Positions 32,051-38,227 of a stretch of DNA of 38,227 nucleotides are shown here, piece by piece. The notes under the pieces are model-generated. The model did not search any database and was not told the DNA's origin. It saw nothing but the letters and a program-made list of their open reading frames with translations. The stretch's first letter is position 1, and each line of letters starts with the position of its first letter. The stretch is from Anaerolineaceae bacterium UBA1415. GTDB lineage: Bacteria > Chloroflexota > Anaerolineae > Anaerolineales > Anaerolineaceae. Position numbers and translations under genes: made by a program. The DNA lies in the NCBI GenBank assembly GCA_002305635.1, contig DBPR01000006.1:36555-74781 (forward strand). Direction: 5' to 3'.

Positions 32051-33310
32051 ATGCCAAAAATGGATGAAGTTCTTGCGGTAATCTTAGGTGGTGGTCAGGG
32101 AAAACGTCTTTTTCCTCTTACTGCCGAAAGAGCCAAACCAGCGGTACCTATTGCTGGTAAGTATCGTTTAATTGACATTCCGATCAGTAACTGTATTAAT
32201 TCCGGTATTTACAATATTTCGGTATTGACCCAGTTTTTGTCCGTGTCACTGCACCGCCATATCAGTCGAACCTATAATTTCGACCATTTCCATCAGGGCG
32301 GCGTACAGATCTGGGCCGCTGAACAAACCATGGAAAACACCTCCTGGTATCAGGGCACGGCAGATGCTGTCCGGAAACAGCAGCAGGAAATTCGCTCATC
32401 GCGGAAAAAGCACGTCCTGATCCTGGCTGGTGATCATCTTTATCGCATGGATTATGCGAAGATGACCGATTTCCACATCGCGAACAATGCTGATATTACT
32501 GTCGCGGTTCAACCGGTTCTGAAGGAAGACGCACCCCGTTTTGGTATTCTTAAAAGCGATGAAGATGGGCGTGTCACCCGTTTCGCGGAAAAACCAAAAG
32601 ACCCTGCTCTTTTACAGGATATGATCAGCCGTGACGATCCTGTCAGCCCCTACCTGGGCTCGATGGGAATTTATATCTTCCGCATGGACGTTTTGATGGA
32701 GGTTTTGCGGCCCGATTTTGGTGAGCGCAAGATGGACGATTTTGGCGGCGATATCATTCCCTCTCTGATCGAAAAGGGAAGAAGGGTTTTTGGCTACAAT
32801 TTTGAAGGCTACTGGCGTGATATCGGAACGATCCGCACTTTTTATGAGACCAACCTCGCCTTAACCGACGATGATCCTGAGTTTGACTTTTATGACCCGG
32901 ATAATCCCATTTTCACCCATCCGCGCTTTTTGCCCGGCAGTCGGCTTAGTGCCTGTGAGATCAAGCAGGCTTTGATCGCGGAAGGCTCTGAAATTTCAAA
33001 ATCCAAGATTTTCCATTCCATTATTGGTTTGCGCAGCCATATTGGCGAGGGAACAGAAATTCGCGATACCATCGTGATGGGCGCGGACTGGTATGGCACC
33101 CTGAGCAACGGCGCGCCCATAGGGATTGGCCGGAATTGCAGGATCGAAGGCGCCATCATCGACAAAAATTCCAGCATTGGGGATAATGTAGTCATCAAAC
33201 CCTTCCCTGAAAACACCGAACTAAATGGCGATTACTATTACGTTCGCGATGGGATCGTCATCATCCCCAAGCACACCGTCCTTCCCGCGGGCACGATCAT
33301 CCAACCTTGA
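32051..33310 (+). CDS. glgC: Glucose-1-phosphate adenylyltransferase
   Basis: Makes ADP-glucose for glycogen synthesis. 419 residues. Signatures: ILGGGQGKRLFPLT, KYRLIDIPISNC, WYQGTADAVRKQ, LAGDHLYRMDY, FAEKPKD, and YWRDIGTIRTFYE. The C-terminal left-handed beta helix (about 290-419) carries the regulatory domain. The ATG at 32051 follows AAGGAG; an ATG 18 bases upstream would place that site inside the gene. No other glg gene is nearby. Followed by a strong terminator, hence a single-gene unit. Confidence 0.96.
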   Translation: MPKMDEVLAVILGGGQGKRLFPLTAERAKPAVPIAGKYRLIDIPISNCINSGIYNISVLTQFLSVSLHRHISRTYNFDHFHQGGVQIWAAEQTMENTSWYQGTADAVRKQQQEIRSSRKKHVLILAGDHLYRMDYAKMTDFHIANNADITVAVQPVLKEDAPRFGILKSDEDGRVTRFAEKPKDPALLQDMISRDDPVSPYLGSMGIYIFRMDVLMEVLRPDFGERKMDDFGGDIIPSLIEKGRRVFGYNFEGYWRDIGTIRTFYETNLALTDDDPEFDFYDPDNPIFTHPRFLPGSRLSACEIKQALIAEGSEISKSKIFHSIIGLRSHIGEGTEIRDTIVMGADWYGTLSNGAPIGIGRNCRIEGAIIDKNSSIGDNVVIKPFPENTELNGDYYYVRDGIVIIPKHTVLPAGTIIQP

Positions 33311-33336
33311 TTCTTTCCCTGAAGGATCATTCACCC

Positions 33337-33367
33337 AGCCCCGAATCAAATTCGGGGCTATTTTTTT
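33337..33367 (+). terminator. Intrinsic terminator of glgC
   Basis: A perfect 10-bp stem AGCCCCGAAT/ATTCGGGGCT with a 3-base loop, then A and seven T residues. Confidence 0.94.
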
Positions 33368-33387
33368 AATACGACTGAGGAAAGTGT

Positions 33388-34029
33388 TTAGTTTTGAAAC
33401 GCGCTTATCACGCTGTAGAGTGCGATTCCGCAGGCAACCGAGACGTTCAATGAAGACTTTTCACCAGACATCGGAATGTAGACTACTTCGTCGGCCAGTT
33501 CGATAATTGCAGGGTCTACCCCCGCTGGCTCGCTGCCCAATACCAGGGCGATCTTCGAGGTTTTGTATTGAAGGGTTTTTGAAAAAATGCTTTTGGCCTG
33601 AGGGGCGGCTTCGATGCACACAATCTGAAAGCCCTTTTCTTTCAGATGCTCGCAACAACGAAGCGCGTTGGACTGCCACTGCCAGGTCAGTCGTTGTTCG
33701 GATCCGAGCGCTGTTTTGGCGACGGCAGGGTTCTTATCAGGTGAAGGCGTCAGCCCGCACAGGTAGAGGCCCGATACCCCGGCCCCTTCGGCTGTGCGCA
33801 GGATGGAACCCAGATTGTGCGCGGAACGTATGTTATCCAGCACGAGGTAAACTTCTGGCAGCTGGGTGTCGATCCAATCGGGCTGCCATTGAGCCAGGCG
33901 GGGGACTTCCTTGCTGAGTTTTCCACCGCACAACGGACACACCTTGCCTTCGAACTGATCCAGATCGAGCGGAAAGCGGAAACAACACTCTTTCAGATCG
34001 CATTGCATAAAGTAAACATTTGAGCTCAT
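33388..34029 (-). CDS. SpoU/TrmH family RNA methyltransferase with N-terminal zinc ribbon
   Basis: S-adenosylmethionine-dependent 2'-O-methyltransferase of the SPOUT class, 213 residues. Motif 1 LDNIRSAHNLGSILRTAEGAG, motif 2 LVLGSEPAGVD and motif 3 IPMSGEKSSLNVSVACGIALY are all present. The N-terminus (CDLKECCFRFP and CPLCGG) looks like a zinc ribbon, which is not part of the basic TrmH fold and may bind RNA. The target RNA cannot be told. The ATG at 34029 has no ribosome site but a TACAAT box seven bases before it, so the message may be leaderless. The longer upstream frame is low-complexity and rejected. Confidence 0.87.
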   Translation of the reverse strand: MSSNVYFMQCDLKECCFRFPLDLDQFEGKVCPLCGGKLSKEVPRLAQWQPDWIDTQLPEVYLVLDNIRSAHNLGSILRTAEGAGVSGLYLCGLTPSPDKNPAVAKTALGSEQRLTWQWQSNALRCCEHLKEKGFQIVCIEAAPQAKSIFSKTLQYKTSKIALVLGSEPAGVDPAIIELADEVVYIPMSGEKSSLNVSVACGIALYSVISAFQN

Positions 34030-34036
34030 GGGATTA

Positions 34037-34042
34037 ATTGTA
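34037..34042 (-). promoter_or_regulatory. -10 box directly before the methyltransferase gene
   Basis: TACAAT on the minus strand ends seven bases before the ATG. This spacing puts the transcript start at the start codon. Confidence 0.45.
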
Positions 34043-34062
34043 GCGGAAATCTGCTTTAAAAG

Positions 34063-34101
34063 GTTAGTCGCCTGGGTGAGGGGGGCACCCAGGCGACTAA
34101 C
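34063..34101. terminator. Long perfect hairpin between deacetylase and methyltransferase genes
   Basis: A perfect 16-bp stem (34063-34078 with 34086-34101) with a 7-base G-rich loop. On the minus strand CTTTT follows, so it can end the deacetylase transcript, although it lies 149 bases beyond its stop. 34102-34249 is AT-rich without a visible feature. Confidence 0.6.
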
Positions 34102-34249
34102 AATTATTAGTATATACAGATTTGTTATAAAAGCAAGGCAAATATGATGAAAGATAATAAATAAAACAGCATTTATATAAAAAACACACAAATGTTAAAC
34201 AAACGTTAATAATAATTGCTTTTCTTTGCTTCGGTTCGCGCACTTTCCA

Positions 34250-35005
34250 TTAATAATTACACAAAGGTTCGATCCTGTAACCTTGCATGATCAGCTCGTG
34301 CAGGATCAATTGCAAACCAAGCAGTGTTTTTTCGCGCTCTTTGCCGCCGTCGTGCATTAAGATCACTTTCCCAGGCTCCAAAATTTTCAAAATATCCGCG
34401 AGCATGTCGTCTGGGTCGGGTTGCTGCCAGTCGTTTGTGTCAATATTCCACATGGAGATCTCATAACCCATCTGATGCGCGGTTTGGTAGAGATAGTCGC
34501 TGGTCAGCCCATAGGGCGGCCTCAGGCACCTGACATACTGAGAGGCAAGGTTCGGTTCTGACTGCAAAGCTGCAAGGATCACTGACTCAGAATCATTAAC
34601 TTCCAGATAAAAGGTCTGGTAATCCAGATTGGACATGTCCATATGGTTGTAGCCGTGGATGGCGATTCTTTGTTTATGCTCCGCGACCTGGCGGACAACT
34701 TCCGGAAAAGTGACGGCGTTCCTGCCGATCATATAAAAAGTGGCTCCGGCATGGTAACGATCCAAAATATCCAGAATCTGCGGCGTCCAGTTAGGGTCTG
34801 GCCCATCGTCAAACGTTAAATAAATGACCTTTTCCGGCTCCGACTGCTCTGGATTCACCGCCTGAACCGCTGGTGTACAAACTTGACCCACGGGACAGTT
34901 GATGGCGTGAGAATCACTTGCCAGCATTGCTGCGGATGCTTCGCCGATCGGAAGCAGTAATATTGTCAGCAGAAGACTTGCCAAAATGATTTTCTTTACG
35001 TTCAT
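34250..35005 (-). CDS. Secreted polysaccharide deacetylase (CE4)
   Basis: Exported esterase of 251 residues that removes N- or O-acetyl groups from a polysaccharide such as peptidoglycan. Signal peptide 1-25 (ASA at its end). NodB motifs are complete: TFDDGPDP, HGYNH (metal histidines), RPPYG, DTNDW and LMHDG. The N-terminal 55 residues after the signal form a short spacer with two Cys. The ribosome site is weak. Likely acts in the cell envelope. Confidence 0.92.
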   Translation of the reverse strand: MNVKKIILASLLLTILLLPIGEASAAMLASDSHAINCPVGQVCTPAVQAVNPEQSEPEKVIYLTFDDGPDPNWTPQILDILDRYHAGATFYMIGRNAVTFPEVVRQVAEHKQRIAIHGYNHMDMSNLDYQTFYLEVNDSESVILAALQSEPNLASQYVRCLRPPYGLTSDYLYQTAHQMGYEISMWNIDTNDWQQPDPDDMLADILKILEPGKVILMHDGGKEREKTLLGLQLILHELIMQGYRIEPLCNY

Positions 35006-35074
35006 GGTTTACTCAAACTTAATTTTCTCTTTGATTTGCTCCACAGTGGCTTACAAGGCTTTGTTCTACAGAGA

Positions 35075-36256
35075 TCATTTAAGAATTGTACCAGGCATCG
35101 CTTTCCAGAGTCCGCCGCCGTCTACAGTCATGTAAATACGGTTTTGGATGAGCGTATCCGGCGTGATCGAAACAGTCAGGTAGCCGTACAGGTTGGAAAC
35201 CATGTCAACCCCTACGGGGGTGATAGCCTGCGGCAAGCCCTGGCTGACATCCACCCAGGTTTTACCGCCGTCGCTGCTCTGATACATTTTGCCATCCGAG
35301 AAGGCGACACCGGTTTGGCTTGAGCCAAAATCAGAGAAAGCGACATTGTCCAGGGTGGAGAGATAATTCCAGGTCTGGCCGGCGTCTGAGGTATAGCAAA
35401 AATGGGTTGGCTTGCTTTCCTGATTTGGCAAAAAAGCCTCAATCGCGATGTAGGCTTCGTTAGCGTTGACTCGCGTAATTCCTGTTGGCGAAAGCTCGGC
35501 CTCATCGCTGTCCGGCAAACCCTGACAGCCCTTCTGGCTCCACGAAGCGCCGCCGTCTTCTGATCGATATAAATAAAGTGAGCCAGATACAGGTTCAGAT
35601 CCGCCAACTAAAAGAATATCTTTGTTCAGACTAACGAACTGATTCTTGACGCCGCTGGTTGGCAGACCAGGCTGTTGAGGATTCGCGGGATCGTGCCTGA
35701 AGATTTCAGTCCAGCTTGCGCCGTCGTCTTCGGTCTTATGCAGGCTCATATATTGAGAGCCCATGCCTGCATCTTCGTTGGAGAGAACGTAACCAGTCCC
35801 GAGGACGGGGATGATCATCATTCCGCAGGGGAAGTCGATCTTGCTGCTGATCCAGGTCTTGCCTGCGTCGTTGGTTTGAAAGAGCGTTCCGTTCGCGCCG
35901 GGCGTGTTGGCGCAGACCCAGGCTGTGCTGCTGTTTGCGAAAGTGGTGAAAATGCTGTTGCCGCCTGAAACTGAAGCGAAATCGGGTGGAGTAACGTCAT
36001 AAAAATGTTCCCCGAAGTTTTGAGTATTGTAAATTCTGTCTTTATTGACATTGGTGGCCCAGCCCTCCCCGCCGGTGAACATGGTCAGTTCGTAGAGATC
36101 CGACAGGTACAACGGGGTTGGAGTCGGTTTTCCAACGACAGTCTTTGGAGCTTCGGTTGTGGCAACCTCTGTGTCTGTGACAGGCGCGCTGAGCGGCTCG
36201 CAGGCGCATAAAACCAAGCCTAAGATCAGGGTTAGGATCAGGATTGTTCTTTTCAT
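35075..36256 (-). CDS. Lipoprotein with Asp-box (BNR) beta-propeller repeats
   Basis: Surface lipoprotein of 393 residues. The lipobox LVLCAC gives the anchor Cys near residue 19, followed by a short Thr/Pro-rich linker. Six Asp-box repeats of the form S/T-x-D-x-G-x-x-W are visible: TNDAGKTW, TEDDGASW, SEDGGASW, TSDAGQTW, SSDGGKTW and TVDGGGLW. They indicate a beta-propeller as in sortilin, Ycf48 or sialidases. No sialidase catalytic set is seen, so a binding role is more likely. GGAGGT fits the second ATG (36256); the first is only two bases from it. Confidence 0.88.
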   Translation of the reverse strand: MKRTILILTLILGLVLCACEPLSAPVTDTEVATTEAPKTVVGKPTPTPLYLSDLYELTMFTGGEGWATNVNKDRIYNTQNFGEHFYDVTPPDFASVSGGNSIFTTFANSSTAWVCANTPGANGTLFQTNDAGKTWISSKIDFPCGMMIIPVLGTGYVLSNEDAGMGSQYMSLHKTEDDGASWTEIFRHDPANPQQPGLPTSGVKNQFVSLNKDILLVGGSEPVSGSLYLYRSEDGGASWSQKGCQGLPDSDEAELSPTGITRVNANEAYIAIEAFLPNQESKPTHFCYTSDAGQTWNYLSTLDNVAFSDFGSSQTGVAFSDGKMYQSSDGGKTWVDVSQGLPQAITPVGVDMVSNLYGYLTVSITPDTLIQNRIYMTVDGGGLWKAMPGTILK

Positions 36257-36372
36257 CATTACCTCCGTAACAGTACGGTCAATATTTTAATGCAAAAACT
36301 GTGCCCGGTCGTAAAAAGAATAGCACCCAGCTATTTTACCCTGTTTGTGGAAAGTGGCTTGTTGCTTATAAG

Positions 36373-36388
36373 ATGTTTCACGTGAAAC
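36373..36388. promoter_or_regulatory. parS: parS site 1 (ParB binding site)
   Basis: TGTTTCACGTGAAACA is an exact match to the bacterial chromosomal parS consensus. The palindrome extends three more bases on each side (36370-36391). Confidence 0.9.
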
Positions 36389-36495
36389 ATCTCGAATTTC
36401 TGTAAGTGGATAAGCGGATTGGCTTGTAAACAGACATAACTTCTTTTTTTATCAACTTGCGAAAGACGATAAAAGTTTGGCGGTCGAAAGCTGAA

Positions 36496-36511
36496 TGTTT
36501 CACGTGAAACG
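36496..36511. promoter_or_regulatory. parS: parS site 2 (ParB binding site)
   Basis: TGTTTCACGTGAAACG matches the consensus at 15 of 16 positions, 123 bases from site 1. The rest of the gene-free stretch 36257-36594 shows one DnaA-like 9-mer with one mismatch (about 36407) and nothing else. Confidence 0.85.
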
Positions 36512-36594
36512 TTGAAGTTTCCATTGCCATGCAATTCCATCAAGATTTGGTATTCAATTTGCAATAAAAGTTATTGCTCATTCGTCTTAATGTT

Positions 36595-37209
36595 ATGAGC
36601 GAGGAAGTGACACGTAAGATGCAGCCAAACAATGAAGATAACTCGTCCGGCTCTCACCAGCTTGACCCGACTGAGGTTTTGTATCGCTTCTTTGGTGGGG
36701 AGCACTACCGCCTCGTGGCGTTTTTGCTATCCCGCGACCGCGATCTCGACCTTGGGACTGCGCAGGATCTGGTCGCTGACTTGCTGCTGCGCCTGGTCAA
36801 CCGCGTTGTGCCGCTCGCTCCAATCCGAAACCTAAGTGCCTATATCTTTCGCAGCCTGAACAACCTGCTGATCGATCAGAAGCGACGGAGCAAACGTTCC
36901 GTTCCTTTGGAGAGCTCTGTCGTTTCAAATGGAGAAGAGCTTTCTCCGCTGGATATCTTGACTGGTGAGGATTCACCTGTGCTGGAGATTGAGCAAACAG
37001 AGTTGCGGGCAAGGCTTTTCGAGGCGATTGAATCGCTGAAACCTGACCAGAGAGCGGTGGTCGTTGCCAATATGCTGATGGGGAGAACGTTTGAGGAGCT
37101 ATCCAGCGAGTGGCAAACACCGATCGGCACGCTTTTGGCGCGAAAGCGCAGGGCAATTAGGGTTTTGCGGGAGAAATTAAGTGACTTAGATCCAAACATG
37201 GATGAATAG
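36595..37209 (+). CDS. ECF-type RNA polymerase sigma factor
   Basis: Sigma-70 family protein of 204 residues. Region 2 (about 30-95) includes RDLDLGTAQDLVADLLLRLVNR and AYIFRSLNNLLIDQKRR; region 4 (about 130-190) includes LKPDQRAVVVANMLMGRTFEELSSEWQTPIGTLLARKRRAIRVLRE. No anti-sigma zinc motif (HxxxCxxC) occurs in the neighbour. The start is uncertain because no ribosome site is visible; ATG at 36595 is the best choice, and an ATG 24 bases further in is possible. It forms an operon with the membrane protein 9 bases downstream and begins just after the parS pair. Confidence 0.86.
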   Translation: MSEEVTRKMQPNNEDNSSGSHQLDPTEVLYRFFGGEHYRLVAFLLSRDRDLDLGTAQDLVADLLLRLVNRVVPLAPIRNLSAYIFRSLNNLLIDQKRRSKRSVPLESSVVSNGEELSPLDILTGEDSPVLEIEQTELRARLFEAIESLKPDQRAVVVANMLMGRTFEELSSEWQTPIGTLLARKRRAIRVLREKLSDLDPNMDE

Positions 37210-37218
37210 AGGAGAAAA

Positions 37219-37668
37219 ATGAATCTTGAAGTAGAACCAACCAGAGTTTATGGTAAGAAAGATGGCGATGGTAAGAAGAAGACCTCAGACGCTTTTATGG
37301 TCGTGGGGATGATCATCGTAGTAGTTGTGGTGATAGCTGTTGTTGTTGCGGTTGCCGGGTTGCTGGTGCGCTGGTTGTGGAACCACTTGATGCCGGGGAT
37401 TTTCAACCTGCCGACCTTGTCATACTGGCAGGCGATCGGCTTGTTCGTTCTGGCTCAGCTCTTTTTTGGGGCAGGAGTAAAGATCGAGACCGGTAATAAA
37501 ACGGTGAAGAAAGCCGCGAAACAAGAGCCTGAGCAGAAGCCAGACAATGAGGCTGATCCAACAGAAGGTGAGAAGTACCAGGACTGGTGGAAAAACGAAG
37601 GAAAACAGGCTTTTGATTTGTGTAAAACCAAAAAGAGCGGTCCGGAAATTGTTGATTTCGAAGATTAA
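37219..37668 (+). CDS. Small membrane protein paired with the ECF sigma factor
   Basis: Protein of 149 residues. A basic N-terminus is followed by one long Val/Ile-rich helix (about 26-52), then the segment LMPGIFNLPTLSYWQAIGLFVLAQLFFG (about 57-84), then a charged tail. LPxLSYWQAxGLxxLxxxLFG is a pattern I recognise from small membrane proteins next to ECF sigma genes in several phyla; that link is from memory. It may modulate the sigma factor. GAGGAG lies four bases before the ATG. Confidence 0.75.
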   Translation: MNLEVEPTRVYGKKDGDGKKKTSDAFMVVGMIIVVVVVIAVVVAVAGLLVRWLWNHLMPGIFNLPTLSYWQAIGLFVLAQLFFGAGVKIETGNKTVKKAAKQEPEQKPDNEADPTEGEKYQDWWKNEGKQAFDLCKTKKSGPEIVDFED

Positions 37669-37718
37669 TGCATGTCAACCGCCGAATGGTGTGTTGTATA
37701 GGCAATTCTCAGGATAAA

Positions 37719-37762
37719 ATAAGGTTGTGGCTCGTGGTCGGGAGACCACGAGCGAACCTTAT
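37719..37762. terminator. Long hairpin downstream of the sigma operon
   Basis: ATAAGGTT and AACCTTAT enclose a 10-bp stem GCTCGTGGTC/GACCACGAGC with a GGGA loop; a small asymmetric bulge lies between. CTTTATTT follows on the plus strand. Confidence 0.65.
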
Positions 37763-37874
37763 CTTTATTTGTTTGAGAACTGCTGAGGTATCGGGCGCTT
37801 TTCCCTCTAAAGTCTCCTGATCCTGCAGAGGTAAAGTTAGGATTAGTGATTTTGTATCGTATGGATCGGATTTA

Positions 37875-37916
37875 GCGGACAGCACATGTAGGGCACTTGG
37901 TCTCGTCCTACATGTG
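37875..37916. repeat. Dispersed hairpin element, copy 3
   Basis: GCGGAC start, with a 10-bp stem CACATGTAGG (37883-37892) and CCTACATGTG (37907-37916). The inner block matches copy 2 at 21429-21473. Confidence 0.5.
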
Positions 37917-37950
37917 TGACATGGCCAACGCGTGATTGAAACGCATGAAG

Positions 37951-38218
37951 GTGTGCCTGGGACAAGTACTCTAATCTTTTCAAAAAGGGGAGTAGATTAA
38001 ATAGAAAAGTGTCCTCGGCGCGAGTCGAAGGTGTGCTTGGGACAAGTACTCTAATCTTTTATTATGAAAAGGGTGAGTTAAAAGAAAAAGTGTCCTCGGC
38101 GCGAGTCGAATAAGTGCTTGGGACAAGTACTCTAATCTTTTATTATGAAAAGGGTGAGTTAAAAGAAAAAGTGTCCTCGGCGCGAGTCGAACAAGTGCTT
38201 GGTACAAGTACTCTAATC
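37951..38218. repeat. Tandem repeat array, 80-81 bp unit, about 3.3 copies
   Basis: Units begin at 37951, 38031, 38112 and 38193. Units 2 and 3 are nearly identical; unit 1 differs in the middle; unit 4 is cut off after CTCTAATC. Conserved blocks are TGCTTGGGACAAGTACTC at the front and GTGTCCTCGGCGCGAGTCGA at the end. Each unit can form CTTTT/AAAAG and CTCG-GCG-CGAG hairpins. The minus strand stays open through all units because 81 is a multiple of three, but its start is TTG and there is no sign of a real gene. Outside this array and the two hairpins, 37669-38227 has no gene. Confidence 0.88.
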
Positions 38219-38227
38219 AGTATGAAC

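Noticed and set aside
37980..38207. Minus-strand frame encoding a 27-residue repeat
   Set aside because: It exists because the DNA repeat unit is 81 bp; the start is TTG, there is no ribosome site, and unit 1 breaks the pattern.
37951..38218. CRISPR array
   Set aside because: The units are 81 bp with no spacer-like variable segments of constant length, and no cas gene is present.

Overview
The window reads as chromosomal DNA of a free-living bacterium, most likely a member of the Chloroflexota (class Anaerolineae). That placement is an inference. It rests on several secreted proteins with proline-threonine linkers and a short terminal motif of the type LPLVF, on lipoproteins with Asp-box repeats, on the ClpC, PepF, M42 and GlgC types, and on the mixed gene strands with short operons. 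No tRNA, rRNA, CRISPR array, insertion sequence or phage gene was seen.

Layout. 0-8.6 kb: clpC (minus), metF, a secreted C39-like cysteine peptidase, an msrA operon, a DUF134/NifX-like fusion with a histidine-rich tail, and a lipoprotein. 8.7-15.8 kb: oligoendopeptidase F, a thioesterase/M42 peptidase pair, a deoxynucleoside kinase (Dck type), a secreted M14 carboxypeptidase and an Rrf2 regulator. 15.8-21.2 kb: a minus-strand operon nadE, then a nadD-pncC fusion, then comEC. 21.5-24.1 kb: a second M14-like secreted protein whose catalytic residues are all replaced, then a LytTR regulator with its DUF3021 membrane partner. 24.1-24.4 kb: a gene-free stretch with three perfect DnaA boxes and an adjacent trio-like element, a good candidate for the chromosomal origin. 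24.4-28.7 kb: a nucleotidyltransferase with a Dgk-type kinase, and a NitT/TauT-type ABC transporter. 28.8-33.3 kb: nadK, a zinc-ribbon membrane protein, recN and glgC. 33.4-38.2 kb: an rRNA/tRNA methyltransferase, a polysaccharide deacetylase, an Asp-box lipoprotein, two parS sites, an ECF sigma factor with a membrane protein, and an 81-bp tandem repeat array.

How the parts fit. Two themes stand out. First, NAD metabolism: a fused PncC/NadD enzyme would turn NMN into nicotinate adenine dinucleotide, the overlapping NadE would amidate it to NAD, and NadK lies 8 kb away. The NadE glutaminase domain has lost its catalytic glutamate and cysteine, so the synthetase probably uses free ammonia. Second, chromosome replication: the DnaA-box cluster at 24.15-24.41 kb and two ParB sites at 36.4-36.5 kb together suggest the window spans the replication origin, although dnaA and parAB are not in it. 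Start codons were moved from the longest reading frame to the site with a ribosome binding site wherever the sequence allowed.
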